DNA of 12,052 bases, taken from assembly GCA_019242065.1 (NCBI GenBank), contig JAFAWJ010000373.1, positions 1-12,052 of the forward strand. Reading direction: 5' to 3'. This document shows, one piece after another, positions 1 to 6,923 of the stretch (position 1 is its first letter; every line of letters begins with the position of its first letter). Under the pieces are notes generated by a model. That model saw only the letters and a list, made by a program, of their open reading frames with translations. It had not been told where the DNA came from and did not search any database. This stretch comes from Chloroflexota bacterium. Its GTDB lineage: Bacteria > Chloroflexota > UBA6077 > CF-72. A program made the position numbers and the translations under genes.

Positions 1-1457
1 CCGATCCGAAAAAACACGGCACGCAGCTGCGCTGGCTGTTCGACCGAACCATCTTCGACCACGACGCTTACTATCCGCGCGAGACGCTCGAGCGTCGGTT
101 GCAGGCCGCGGCACACCTGAACCGCGGCCTGGCGCTGCACCTCTCGGTGTGGGATGACGAGCAGGAAGTCGTCGTCAGCAAGACGTTTCTTTCGCGCGAA
201 GGCCTGGCTGACTTCGTCCGCTCCGCGAGCCCACCTGGCGTTGAGCCGCTGTTCAGCAAGCCGATCACCTTCAGCCAGTTGCGTGAGCAGGTGCTGGTCG
301 AAGTCGCCATCCTGCCCAATCGCGGATACAAGCTCGACCTGCACTCGTTCGCCAACGCGGTCCGCACTCCCGATGGCGGGGTGCACGAACGCGGGTTCAA
401 GGCGGCGCTTACGCGGGTGGCCAACGACTACGCATCCAAGATGGGCATCATCAAAAACCGCGACAAAGAGGCCTTCAAACCTGAGGTCATTCAGCAGGGG
501 CTTGTCGCGGCGATCTCGGTCAAGTTGAAGGACCCACAGTTTGAGGGTCAGACGAAGAACAAGCTGAACAACGCGCCGGTCGAAGGCATTGTTCGCTCGG
601 TAGTGATCGAAGGCCTGAAGGAATGGTTCGACGCGCGGCCGACGCAGGCGCGCGACTGGCTCAAGAAGATCCAGGATGACCAGAAGCTTGCCAACCGGCT
701 TGCCGCCGAGGAACAACTGGCGCGAACCGGGCAAAAGCGCGCCGAGACGGTGGACCTGGATACCTCCAAGTTTGCGCGCGCTTCGACGACTGATCCGGAT
801 CGTGCTGAGCTCTTTATCGTCGAAGGCCAGAGCGCGGGGGGCAATGCCAAGCAAGGGCGCGATGCGAGTTATCAGGCCATTCTGGCGCTGCGCGGCAAGC
901 CGATCAACGTGATCAATGCTCGGCCCGAACGCTTGCAGCTTAATAAGGAATATGCGCTACTGGCCTCAGTTATCGGGACGGGGGTGCGCGGCGCTTTCAA
1001 TATCGAGAAGTGCAAGTACAGCAAAATTATCATCATGACCGATGCTGACGTCGACGGTGGCCATATTCGGGCGCTGCTACTGGCGCTGTTTTACCAGGAG
1101 ACGGCGGGATTGATCGAAAGTGGCCGCGTGTTCGTGGCTATGCCGCCGCTGTACTCGGTCAAATGGAAAGGGAAGACGAGCTGGCTCATCGACGACGAGG
1201 CGTTGCGGCGGTACATGGGTCGCAATCCTGAGGCGAAGAATGCGCCGATCAAACGCTACAAGGGTCTGGGTGAGATGACGGCGTCGGAGCTGCGCGAGAC
1301 GACCATGCACCCGGCCACGCGCATTTTGAAGCAGGTGACGCTGGAGGACAGCGCGATCGCGGCGCAGGTGGTGGCGGATTTGATGGATGAGTCGCGGCCT
1401 GAGGCGCGGCGCGAGTTTCTGGCGCAGGCGGCACGCCTTACTGACCTGGATGTGTGA
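1..1457 (+). CDS. gyrB/parE: Type IIA DNA topoisomerase subunit B (ParE/GyrB), 5'-truncated by the window edge
   Basis: ATPase subunit of a heterotetrameric type IIA topoisomerase that passes one DNA duplex through another. The reading frame is open from base 3, so the start and most of the N-terminal GHKL ATP-binding domain lie upstream; 484 of roughly 650 residues are visible. Numbering from the codon at base 3, the transducer domain holds the ATP-contacting QTK loop (FEGQTKNKLNN, QTK at 549-557). The TOPRIM domain follows, with its glutamate in EGQSAGG (codons from 822) and the metal-binding acidic cluster TDADVDG (codons from 1038). The conserved RYKGLGEM segment and the C-terminal tail follow. 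The usual Asp of EGDSAGG is Gln here (828-830), and RGKPIN replaces the common RGKILN, a variant I recall from some ParE proteins. The A-subunit gene starts 6 bp after the stop, so the two are surely one operon. GyrB versus ParE cannot be settled on this half alone; the partner's C-terminal domain favours topoisomerase IV. Confidence 0.93.
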   Translation, partial: DPKKHGTQLRWLFDRTIFDHDAYYPRETLERRLQAAAHLNRGLALHLSVWDDEQEVVVSKTFLSREGLADFVRSASPPGVEPLFSKPITFSQLREQVLVEVAILPNRGYKLDLHSFANAVRTPDGGVHERGFKAALTRVANDYASKMGIIKNRDKEAFKPEVIQQGLVAAISVKLKDPQFEGQTKNKLNNAPVEGIVRSVVIEGLKEWFDARPTQARDWLKKIQDDQKLANRLAAEEQLARTGQKRAETVDLDTSKFARASTTDPDRAELFIVEGQSAGGNAKQGRDASYQAILALRGKPINVINARPERLQLNKEYALLASVIGTGVRGAFNIEKCKYSKIIIMTDADVDGGHIRALLLALFYQETAGLIESGRVFVAMPPLYSVKWKGKTSWLIDDEALRRYMGRNPEAKNAPIKRYKGLGEMTASELRETTMHPATRILKQVTLEDSAIAAQVVADLMDESRPEARREFLAQAARLTDLDV

Positions 1458-1463
1458 GCCGGC

Positions 1464-3905
1464 ATGACCTTCGAAACTGAGCAGATCCGCCAGGAGGAGT
1501 TCTCGGCGGCGATTCAGAACTCGTATGCGGAATATGGGGTTTCGTCGAATGCGCGGGCGATTCCTGATGCGCGCGACGGGCTCAAGCCCGTCCAGCGGCG
1601 GGTTCTGTGGTTCATGTACCGCATGGGCTGGGACGCGTCGCACGAGACCGTCAAGTCGGCCGAGGTGGTGGGTACGGTCATGGGCCAGGCGCACCCGCAC
1701 GGCCAGGAGGCGATTTACGACGCGGCGGTGCGGCTCGCACAGGACTTTACGCTGCGTTATCCGCTCATCGACGGACAGGGGAATTTCGGCTCGGACGACG
1801 ACGATCCGGCGGCGGCCATGCGCTACACGGAGATGCGCCTGTCACGGATCGGCGAGATCATGCTACGCGACATCGAAAAGGACACTGTCCCGCTGGTGCC
1901 CACCTACAAACAGGACCCGAAAGTCGTCGAGCCGTACTATCTGCCGGCGCGGATTCCGCCGGCGATCAATGGCCAGGACGGCGTCGGCCTCGGCTTCGCC
2001 ACGCGCGTACCGCCGCACAACCTGCGCGAGGTGCTGTACGCGTGCATCGCACTGCTGGACCAGCCGCAAATGGGCGTGCTCGACCTCATGCGCTACGTCA
2101 AGGGACCCGACTTTCCCTCGGGCGGCACGGTCGTCGGCGAAGAGGGCATTCGCGACTATCTGGCCACCGGCCGCGGGCGCGTCGTCCATCGCGGCACGAT
2201 CCGACTCGAAGAGGACCAGCGTGGCCGGCGGCTGATCGTGACCCAGGTGCCGTTCGTCGGTCGGGCCAGCGTCAAGACCAGCATCGCCAAAGCCTTCAAC
2301 GACGGCAAACTGCCCGGACTGGTCTTCGAAGGCCATATCCCCGACGAATCCAGCGACCAGAATGGCACGCGCATCGTGCTGCCACTGCGCCGAGAAGCGA
2401 CGCCCGCCGAGGTCGTGGCCGCGCTGTACCAGCACACCAGCCTGCAGACCAGCTTTTCGGTGCAGATGACGTTCCTGTTCGGCGCGGAGAACGAGCCCGC
2501 GCGCACGCCGAGAACGGTCGGGATGGTCGAGCTGCTGCGGCGGTACAACGAGCACCAGCTCAACGTCCTGCGGAGACGAAGTGAGTTCGACCTGGCGCGT
2601 GCCCGCGAGCGGCTGCACCTGGTCGAGGGTCTGATCATCGGCGCCGTGCACGCCGACGAGATCGTCAGGATCTTCCAGGCGGCCAAAGACCGCCAGGTGG
2701 CGCGCGAAGAGATCATCAGACGCTTCAAGCTGACCGAGATTCAGGCGCAGCGCATCAGCGAGATGACGCTGGCGCAGGTCACGCGCCTGGACCTGGCCTC
2801 GTACCGCGCCGAGAAGAAAGAACTTCAGGAGCGGATCGCCTACCTCGAGGACCTGCTGGCGCACGAGCCGAAGATGGTCGCCACCATCAAAGACGAGATG
2901 CAGACGATCATCAACGATTTTGCCGACGATCGTCGGACGGCGATCCTGTCGGAGGAGGACGCCGCGACGCCGGTGGCCGAGGTGCCGGCGGCCATCGAAA
3001 GCAAGAAGGTCCTTGTGGCGCTGACCAGCGACGGGGGCCTCAAAGCGATGGCCACTAACACGTACGCGGGCAAGACCAACGCCGGCACGGTGCGGGGCGA
3101 CGAGCGGCTGCTCGAGGTGCACCCGGCGCAGACGACGGACTATCTGCTGTGTCAGCTGTCGACGGGGCGGGTGGCGACGGTGCGCGTGGCCAAACTGCCG
3201 GAGGTGACGCGCGCGGCGCGGGGGGAGCTGGTGCGCAGCTTCATCAGTCTCGACCCGGGCGAGCGCGTGGTCAGCGTCGTGCCGGTGAGCGCCTTTTCGG
3301 AAGAGGTGTATCTGGTCGTGTTCACCCGCGAAGGGCGCGTCAAAAAGACGGCGCTCTCCGAGTACGTGCGCGTCGACGAGAAGCCGTCGCCTGATCTGCG
3401 GCTGCTCGGCAAGGACAGCGTCGCGGCGATGGTCGTCAGTCCTGGCGGCGGCGACTACGTGGTCACGACCTCGGACGGCAAGACGCTGCGGTTTGCCGAT
3501 GGCGATCTGCGGGCCGCGGGGCGCGTTGGACAGGGGGTGCAGGCGATCTCGCTCTCGGGGTCGGCCAGCGTGATCGGCGCGGACTGGATTGCGGATGAGG
3601 ACGAGCGGATGCTGTGGGTGGTCTCCAGCACCGGGTTCGTCAAGCGCAGTCCGCTGGGGGAGTATCCGCGCAAGGGGCGGGCGACGGGCGGCGTGGCGAC
3701 GATGCAGTTGGTGGGGCGGACGCCACTGATTGGAGCGGGGGTGCTGGACGCCAATCAGGACGTGCTGCTTATTGCCGAGGGCGGGCGGACGGCGCGGGCC
3801 ACGGGGGAGACGGTGCCCGTCGTGGCGCGGGATCGCAAGGGCGTGGTGGGGATGAAGCTCGAGCGCTCGGAGACGTTGGCGCGGGTGGTGGTGTTGCCGA
3901 ACTGA
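1464..3905 (+). CDS. gyrA/parC: Type IIA DNA topoisomerase subunit A (ParC/GyrA)
   Basis: DNA-cleaving subunit, 813 residues, the usual length for GyrA and slightly long for ParC. The winged-helix/tower core runs to about residue 500 and carries the catalytic Arg120-Tyr121 (codons 1821-1826) in AAAMRYTE, which forms the covalent bond to DNA. GQAHPHGQEAIYD is the quinolone-determining segment. A coiled-coil stretch near residues 370-490 is the dimer-gate arm. From about residue 513, six repeated strands (for example VLVALTSDGGLKAM, YLVVFTREGRVKKT, LLIAEGGRTARA) match a six-bladed DNA-wrapping C-terminal domain. The canonical GyrA box QRRGGKG is absent; the matching first-blade loop reads TYAGKTNAGTVRGDE, so strong negative supercoiling is not expected and a ParC role is more likely. 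The usual PNLLVNG segment is PPAINGQDGVGLGFAT, a further sign of divergence. ATG lies 6 bp after the B-subunit stop with only a weak Shine-Dalgarno, which suggests translational coupling. Confidence 0.94.
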   Translation: MTFETEQIRQEEFSAAIQNSYAEYGVSSNARAIPDARDGLKPVQRRVLWFMYRMGWDASHETVKSAEVVGTVMGQAHPHGQEAIYDAAVRLAQDFTLRYPLIDGQGNFGSDDDDPAAAMRYTEMRLSRIGEIMLRDIEKDTVPLVPTYKQDPKVVEPYYLPARIPPAINGQDGVGLGFATRVPPHNLREVLYACIALLDQPQMGVLDLMRYVKGPDFPSGGTVVGEEGIRDYLATGRGRVVHRGTIRLEEDQRGRRLIVTQVPFVGRASVKTSIAKAFNDGKLPGLVFEGHIPDESSDQNGTRIVLPLRREATPAEVVAALYQHTSLQTSFSVQMTFLFGAENEPARTPRTVGMVELLRRYNEHQLNVLRRRSEFDLARARERLHLVEGLIIGAVHADEIVRIFQAAKDRQVAREEIIRRFKLTEIQAQRISEMTLAQVTRLDLASYRAEKKELQERIAYLEDLLAHEPKMVATIKDEMQTIINDFADDRRTAILSEEDAATPVAEVPAAIESKKVLVALTSDGGLKAMATNTYAGKTNAGTVRGDERLLEVHPAQTTDYLLCQLSTGRVATVRVAKLPEVTRAARGELVRSFISLDPGERVVSVVPVSAFSEEVYLVVFTREGRVKKTALSEYVRVDEKPSPDLRLLGKDSVAAMVVSPGGGDYVVTTSDGKTLRFADGDLRAAGRVGQGVQAISLSGSASVIGADWIADEDERMLWVVSSTGFVKRSPLGEYPRKGRATGGVATMQLVGRTPLIGAGVLDANQDVLLIAEGGRTARATGETVPVVARDRKGVVGMKLERSETLARVVVLPN

Positions 3906-3916
3906 GTTGATCTCAG
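3902..3916. repeat. Short inverted repeat spanning two convergent stop codons
   Basis: CTGAG-TTGAT-CTCAG is a 5-bp stem with a 5-base loop. It contains the topoisomerase A stop on the plus strand (3903-3905) and the SLOG gene stop on the minus strand (3913-3915). No T-run follows on either side, so it is not a classical intrinsic terminator, although it could help stall transcription from both directions in the 7-bp gap. Confidence 0.35.
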
Positions 3917-4392
3917 ATGCCGCGGCCGTCGGCGGTGGCGGCGGTTGGGGATGAGGGGAGGATGAGCTCGCGGATGGGGGTGTGGGCCTGGCGGGCCAGG
4001 GCTAGCGTTTCGGCGGTGCCGCCGCCTTCGGTGCGGGTCCAGACGGCGACCAGCAGAGCGGGTTTCTCGGCCAGGAGTCGGTTGCGCTCGGTGTAGCCGC
4101 CCGCGACGCGGACCGTGGTGGCGTGGGACAGCGTGTGCTCCAGGACGCGGCGATCCGACTCACGCCAGGTCTCAGTGAACGTGGCGGCCTCGAACGGTAG
4201 GACGAGGTCGAACGGGATGCCCAGGCTGAGCGCGGCCAGGGCGGCCCAGGTGTCGACGCCGCGCTGGCCGCCGGTCAGAAAGCGGCACGCAGCCTGCTCG
4301 GCCAGCTCTCTGGCTGTGGCTTCCACGGTCGCGCGCGCGGCCGCCGGATCGCGGAAGAGGTCGGGGCGGTGGCCAGTCCACGCGACGAGCAT
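3913..4392 (-). CDS. YpsA-like SLOG-family (Rossmann-fold) protein
   Basis: Predicted cytosolic protein of 159 residues related to the YpsA (DUF1273) branch of the SLOG superfamily. These proteins have a Rossmann-like fold thought to bind nucleotides or ADP-ribose-like ligands; no reaction is established for most of them. Visible family marks are the N-terminal strand and turn MLVAWTGHRPDLF, the glycine-rich FLTGGQRGVDTWAALAAL, the strand DLVLPF, and near the C-terminus ERNRLLAEKP, LLVAVW and the phosphate-loop-like GGGTAETLALAR. I chose the ATG at 4392 because the fold begins there and an AGAG lies about 9 bases upstream. An upstream ATG at 4446 would add 18 residues without domain character, and its AGAGG touches the start codon. 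The gene converges on the topoisomerase A gene and is divergent from the LysM gene across about 80 bp. The specific substrate cannot be inferred. Confidence 0.82.
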   Translation of the reverse strand: MLVAWTGHRPDLFRDPAAARATVEATARELAEQAACRFLTGGQRGVDTWAALAALSLGIPFDLVLPFEAATFTETWRESDRRVLEHTLSHATTVRVAGGYTERNRLLAEKPALLVAVWTRTEGGGTAETLALARQAHTPIRELILPSSPTAATADGRGI

Positions 4393-4472
4393 GGGCTGAT
4401 CTCTACTGGATCGGGTCACAAGTACGCTACCCTGAGATCGGCACATCCTCTGCGAAGCAGGTACGCCCCACG

Positions 4473-5354
4473 GTGCCTGGCCCTTACCGACCGCCCCAAC
4501 CCCGCCGAACGACGCAGGCAGTTCGATCCAGCCGAGGTATCCGGGCGCCAGCGTGGCGGTGGTGGTGGCTGGTGCCGGCGGTCGGGCTGGTGCCGCTGCT
4601 CATCGTCGCGGTGATCATCGAGGGCGCGACTGGTCGGCAGCCGGCGGCGCCGGAATTGACCGGGCCGGCGGCGGCGACCTCGGGGCCGACGGCGGTGGCG
4701 GCGGGGATGCTGACGCCGACGAGTGTTGGCACCGTGACGTCTGTGGGCACGGCGACGACTGGGCCCGCGGCGGCGAGCGCGACCGATACGGGCGGAGCTG
4801 CTGCCTCGACTTCGGTGGGCGGTGTACCGACGACGGGCACGACCACTTCAAGTGGATCTGCCACGTCGACCACTACGAGTAGTGCACCGGCGGTGGCCGC
4901 TGGGTCGACCTCGGGAGCGACGACACCCGTGGCGGGCGGCTCGACGGCGACTAGCGGCTCGACGGGCTCAAGCGCCGGGAACACTGTGGCTGCGCCGGGG
5001 GCGACGCCCAACACGTCGGCCTCGGGTGCGTTTCTCGCTTACACGGTGCAGCCAGGGGACACACTGCACACCATCGCCAGCACGTACGGCGTCTCGAGCG
5101 CGGTCATCGCCAAGGCCAGCGGGCTCCAGAATGTGAATCAGCTCAAGGTCGGGCAGGTGCTGACCGTCCCGAAGCAGCCGGGCTGGTTGTATCGGGTGCA
5201 GGACGGCGAAACGCTCGACCAGATCGCGGCGCGCAACAACCTGTCGAGCGATGCGATTGCCTCGGCGAGCGGACTGACGGCGGCCAGCGTGCAGCCGGGG
5301 GATGTGCTGCTGATCCCCGATCCGTCGCAGGCGGTGGCGGCCACAGCCAAGTAA
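4473..5354 (+). CDS. Membrane-anchored protein with two LysM domains
   Basis: Protein of 293 residues starting at GTG. A basic, proline-rich N-terminus (residues 1-28) precedes one hydrophobic segment (about 29-50, starting RWWWLVPAVGLVPLL), which fits a single-pass anchor with the C-terminus outside; no lipobox or clear signal-peptidase site is seen. Residues about 55-187 form a low-complexity Ser/Thr/Gly/Ala/Val linker, long enough to cross or reach into a cell wall and rich in possible O-glycosylation sites. Two LysM domains follow, at about 190-233 (YTVQPGDTLHTIAS to QVLTVP) and 240-282 (YRVQDGETLDQIAA to DVLLIP). LysM domains bind N-acetylglucosamine-containing glycans such as peptidoglycan. 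No catalytic domain is attached, so a wall-binding or scaffold role is inferred. GTG 4473 is preceded by a weak AGCAGG about 11 bases upstream. Confidence 0.88.
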   Translation: MPGPYRPPQPRRTTQAVRSSRGIRAPAWRWWWLVPAVGLVPLLIVAVIIEGATGRQPAAPELTGPAAATSGPTAVAAGMLTPTSVGTVTSVGTATTGPAAASATDTGGAAASTSVGGVPTTGTTTSSGSATSTTTSSAPAVAAGSTSGATTPVAGGSTATSGSTGSSAGNTVAAPGATPNTSASGAFLAYTVQPGDTLHTIASTYGVSSAVIAKASGLQNVNQLKVGQVLTVPKQPGWLYRVQDGETLDQIAARNNLSSDAIASASGLTAASVQPGDVLLIPDPSQAVAATAK

Positions 5355-5359
5355 ACGGG

Positions 5360-5392
5360 AACTGACGGCTGACCGCGATCGCGTTGTCGGTT
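5360..5392 (+). terminator. Weak terminator-like hairpin after the LysM gene
   Basis: AACTGAC (5360-5366) can pair with GTCGGTT (5386-5392), with one G-U pair. It encloses the 10-bp perfect palindrome CGCGATCGCG (5374-5383). The structure starts 5 bases after the LysM stop and ends in a very short T tract (TTTG). The stem is interrupted and the U tract is poor, so this is only a candidate end point for the LysM transcript. Confidence 0.28.
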
Positions 5393-5404
5393 TGTGAGAT
5401 CCGC

Positions 5405-5425
5405 ACTGTCACCTGGGTGATCAGT
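5405..5425. repeat. Near-perfect 9-bp dyad between convergent genes
   Basis: ACTGTCACC (5405-5413), then TG, then GGTGATCAGT (5416-5425): the arms are exact inverted repeats apart from one extra T in the second. It lies in the 84-bp gap between the convergent LysM and membrane-protein genes, 14 bases past the stop of the latter. No T-run follows. As a hairpin the central pairs would open to form a loop of about 6. As DNA it resembles a dyad protein-binding site. Confidence 0.4.
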
Positions 5426-5438
5426 CTGACGGAGAGGT

Positions 5439-6923
5439 TCATTCCCCAGGACGACCCGATCCAACACGCGCCCCGGCCATCTGAGGCGCAGGTCCCTGAC
5501 CTGCGGGTGCCGGCGTTGGGGTCAGGCGACTGGCGGAGACCAGCGCGGCGGCGTACAGCCAGAACAGCGCCACGGCGTGCGGGAAGGTTTGATTCGCAAA
5601 GTAGTGGTCGAGGAATCCTGTAACCAGCGCCGCGGTCATGGCCGCCAGGAACGCGGCGCGGATGCCTTGGAGCCGCAGATCGCACATCTCGCGCAGGCCA
5701 CGCAGGCCGATCAGAAACGTCGTGACGAGCGCCACCAGGTAGACACTCAGGCCGAGCAGGCCTGTCTGCTCCGCGACCAGCAGGTACACACTGGAGACCC
5801 CGGCGGTCACGTCGATGTCCGGCGAGTCGCCAAAGCCGATGCCGAGCAGCGGATAGCGCCCGATCAGCGTCAGCGCGTTGGTGTACTCGCCGAGTCGAAA
5901 CGCGGTGGCCGGATCGGCAGTCGAAAAGCCGCCCACGAAGCGAGCAATGAACGACTGAGCAAACGGCGTCGCGAGCATGCACACGCCGCCGATCAGGCCG
6001 AGGACCAGAATGCGTCGGTAGCACAGCACGCCAATGAAGAACACGCCGATCGCGAGGCCCGCCCAGCTCGCCCGCGACAGGCTGAGCAGGATGCCGGCCG
6101 CCGTCGGCAGCGCCAGCAGGATCAGGATGCTTTTGCGCAGCACAGGCCGCGGCGACGCCCACTGCACCACGATGAGCGCCAGAGCGAGCATCAGGGTCCC
6201 ACCGAAGACGTTCGGGTCAACTGACGTGCCGATGGCGCGCAGCTGGTCGGTGTAGGTGTCGTTCGGACCGGGCACGTAGCGCAGGATGCTGTCGCTGGGA
6301 TAGCCAATCACCTCCAGACTTGTGAGGAAGCCCAGCTGGTTCAAGGGCGACTGCGTCATCAAGGCGGCGCCGATCCCACCCTGGACCGCGCCGGCCAGCA
6401 TCAGCGCCCGAGTGATCCCGGCCAGACGGCCGGTGGTGTTCAACAGGTCGCGCGCAACCAGGAAGAACAGCAGACTGGCCAGCAGCTTGCCGGTGCGCCG
6501 CGCCAGCTCAGGCGAGATGGCATCGAAGCCTGTACCGGCCACGAACGCGGCGATCGCCACGAGCACGAAGACCAGCAGCGCGACGCCCGGCGGATCGAGC
6601 GTCAGCTTGTCGCTGGTGAAGATCCAGCGGGCCAGCATTGCCGCGAATGTGACGATCATGATGGCGTCGATGAACGTCGGCTGCGTGCTGGCCAGGGGGA
6701 CTGGGATCACGCCAAATGGCAGCAAGGCGACGACCGCGACAAACAGGTACACGCCGACGATCGGCCGCCACCAGACGAGGCCTGTCAACAGCGCGGCCAC
6801 CAGCAGCGCGAGAGAGACCAGTGGTGAGATGGCCGCGGCCAGGACACCGGCCATCACCGCCACACCCCCCGCGACGAGGAGCATGCCGCGGTCGCCGCGC
6901 TCGACTTCGACCGAGCGGATCAC
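5439..6923 (-). CDS. O-antigen polymerase/ligase-like (Wzy_C family) polytopic membrane protein
   Basis: Integral membrane protein of 494 residues with roughly 12 hydrophobic helices. It fits the O-antigen ligase/polymerase superfamily (Wzy_C, PF04932), whose members join or polymerise lipid-linked glycans on the outer face of the cytoplasmic membrane. Family marks are the helix after SLSRASWAGLAIG, the large extracytoplasmic loop, and the run TLIGRYPLLGIGFGDSP followed by AEQTGLLGL. The His-Asn normally found about ten residues before that TGLLG in WaaL-type ligases is Ser-Ser here (5790-5795), so true ligase chemistry is doubtful and a polymerase role is more likely. I chose GTG at 6923, which shares GTGA with the stop of the upstream GT4 gene. 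The frame stays open further upstream, but that 78-residue Arg/Pro-rich part lies inside the GT4 gene. ATG at 6887 is an alternative start. It is the last gene of the cluster. Confidence 0.85.
   Translation of the reverse strand: MIRSVEVERGDRGMLLVAGGVAVMAGVLAAAISPLVSLALLVAALLTGLVWWRPIVGVYLFVAVVALLPFGVIPVPLASTQPTFIDAIMIVTFAAMLARWIFTSDKLTLDPPGVALLVFVLVAIAAFVAGTGFDAISPELARRTGKLLASLLFFLVARDLLNTTGRLAGITRALMLAGAVQGGIGAALMTQSPLNQLGFLTSLEVIGYPSDSILRYVPGPNDTYTDQLRAIGTSVDPNVFGGTLMLALALIVVQWASPRPVLRKSILILLALPTAAGILLSLSRASWAGLAIGVFFIGVLCYRRILVLGLIGGVCMLATPFAQSFIARFVGGFSTADPATAFRLGEYTNALTLIGRYPLLGIGFGDSPDIDVTAGVSSVYLLVAEQTGLLGLSVYLVALVTTFLIGLRGLREMCDLRLQGIRAAFLAAMTAALVTGFLDHYFANQTFPHAVALFWLYAAALVSASRLTPTPAPAGQGPAPQMAGARVGSGRPGE

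Noticed and set aside
1863..3122. 419-codon open frame antisense to the topoisomerase A gene
   Set aside because: Same codon-bias artefact; the sense frame contains every expected motif of the A subunit.
5356..5386. GGGAAC followed about 20 bases later by GTT, resembling another ECF promoter
   Set aside because: The spacing is too long, and no plus-strand gene follows; the next gene is convergent.
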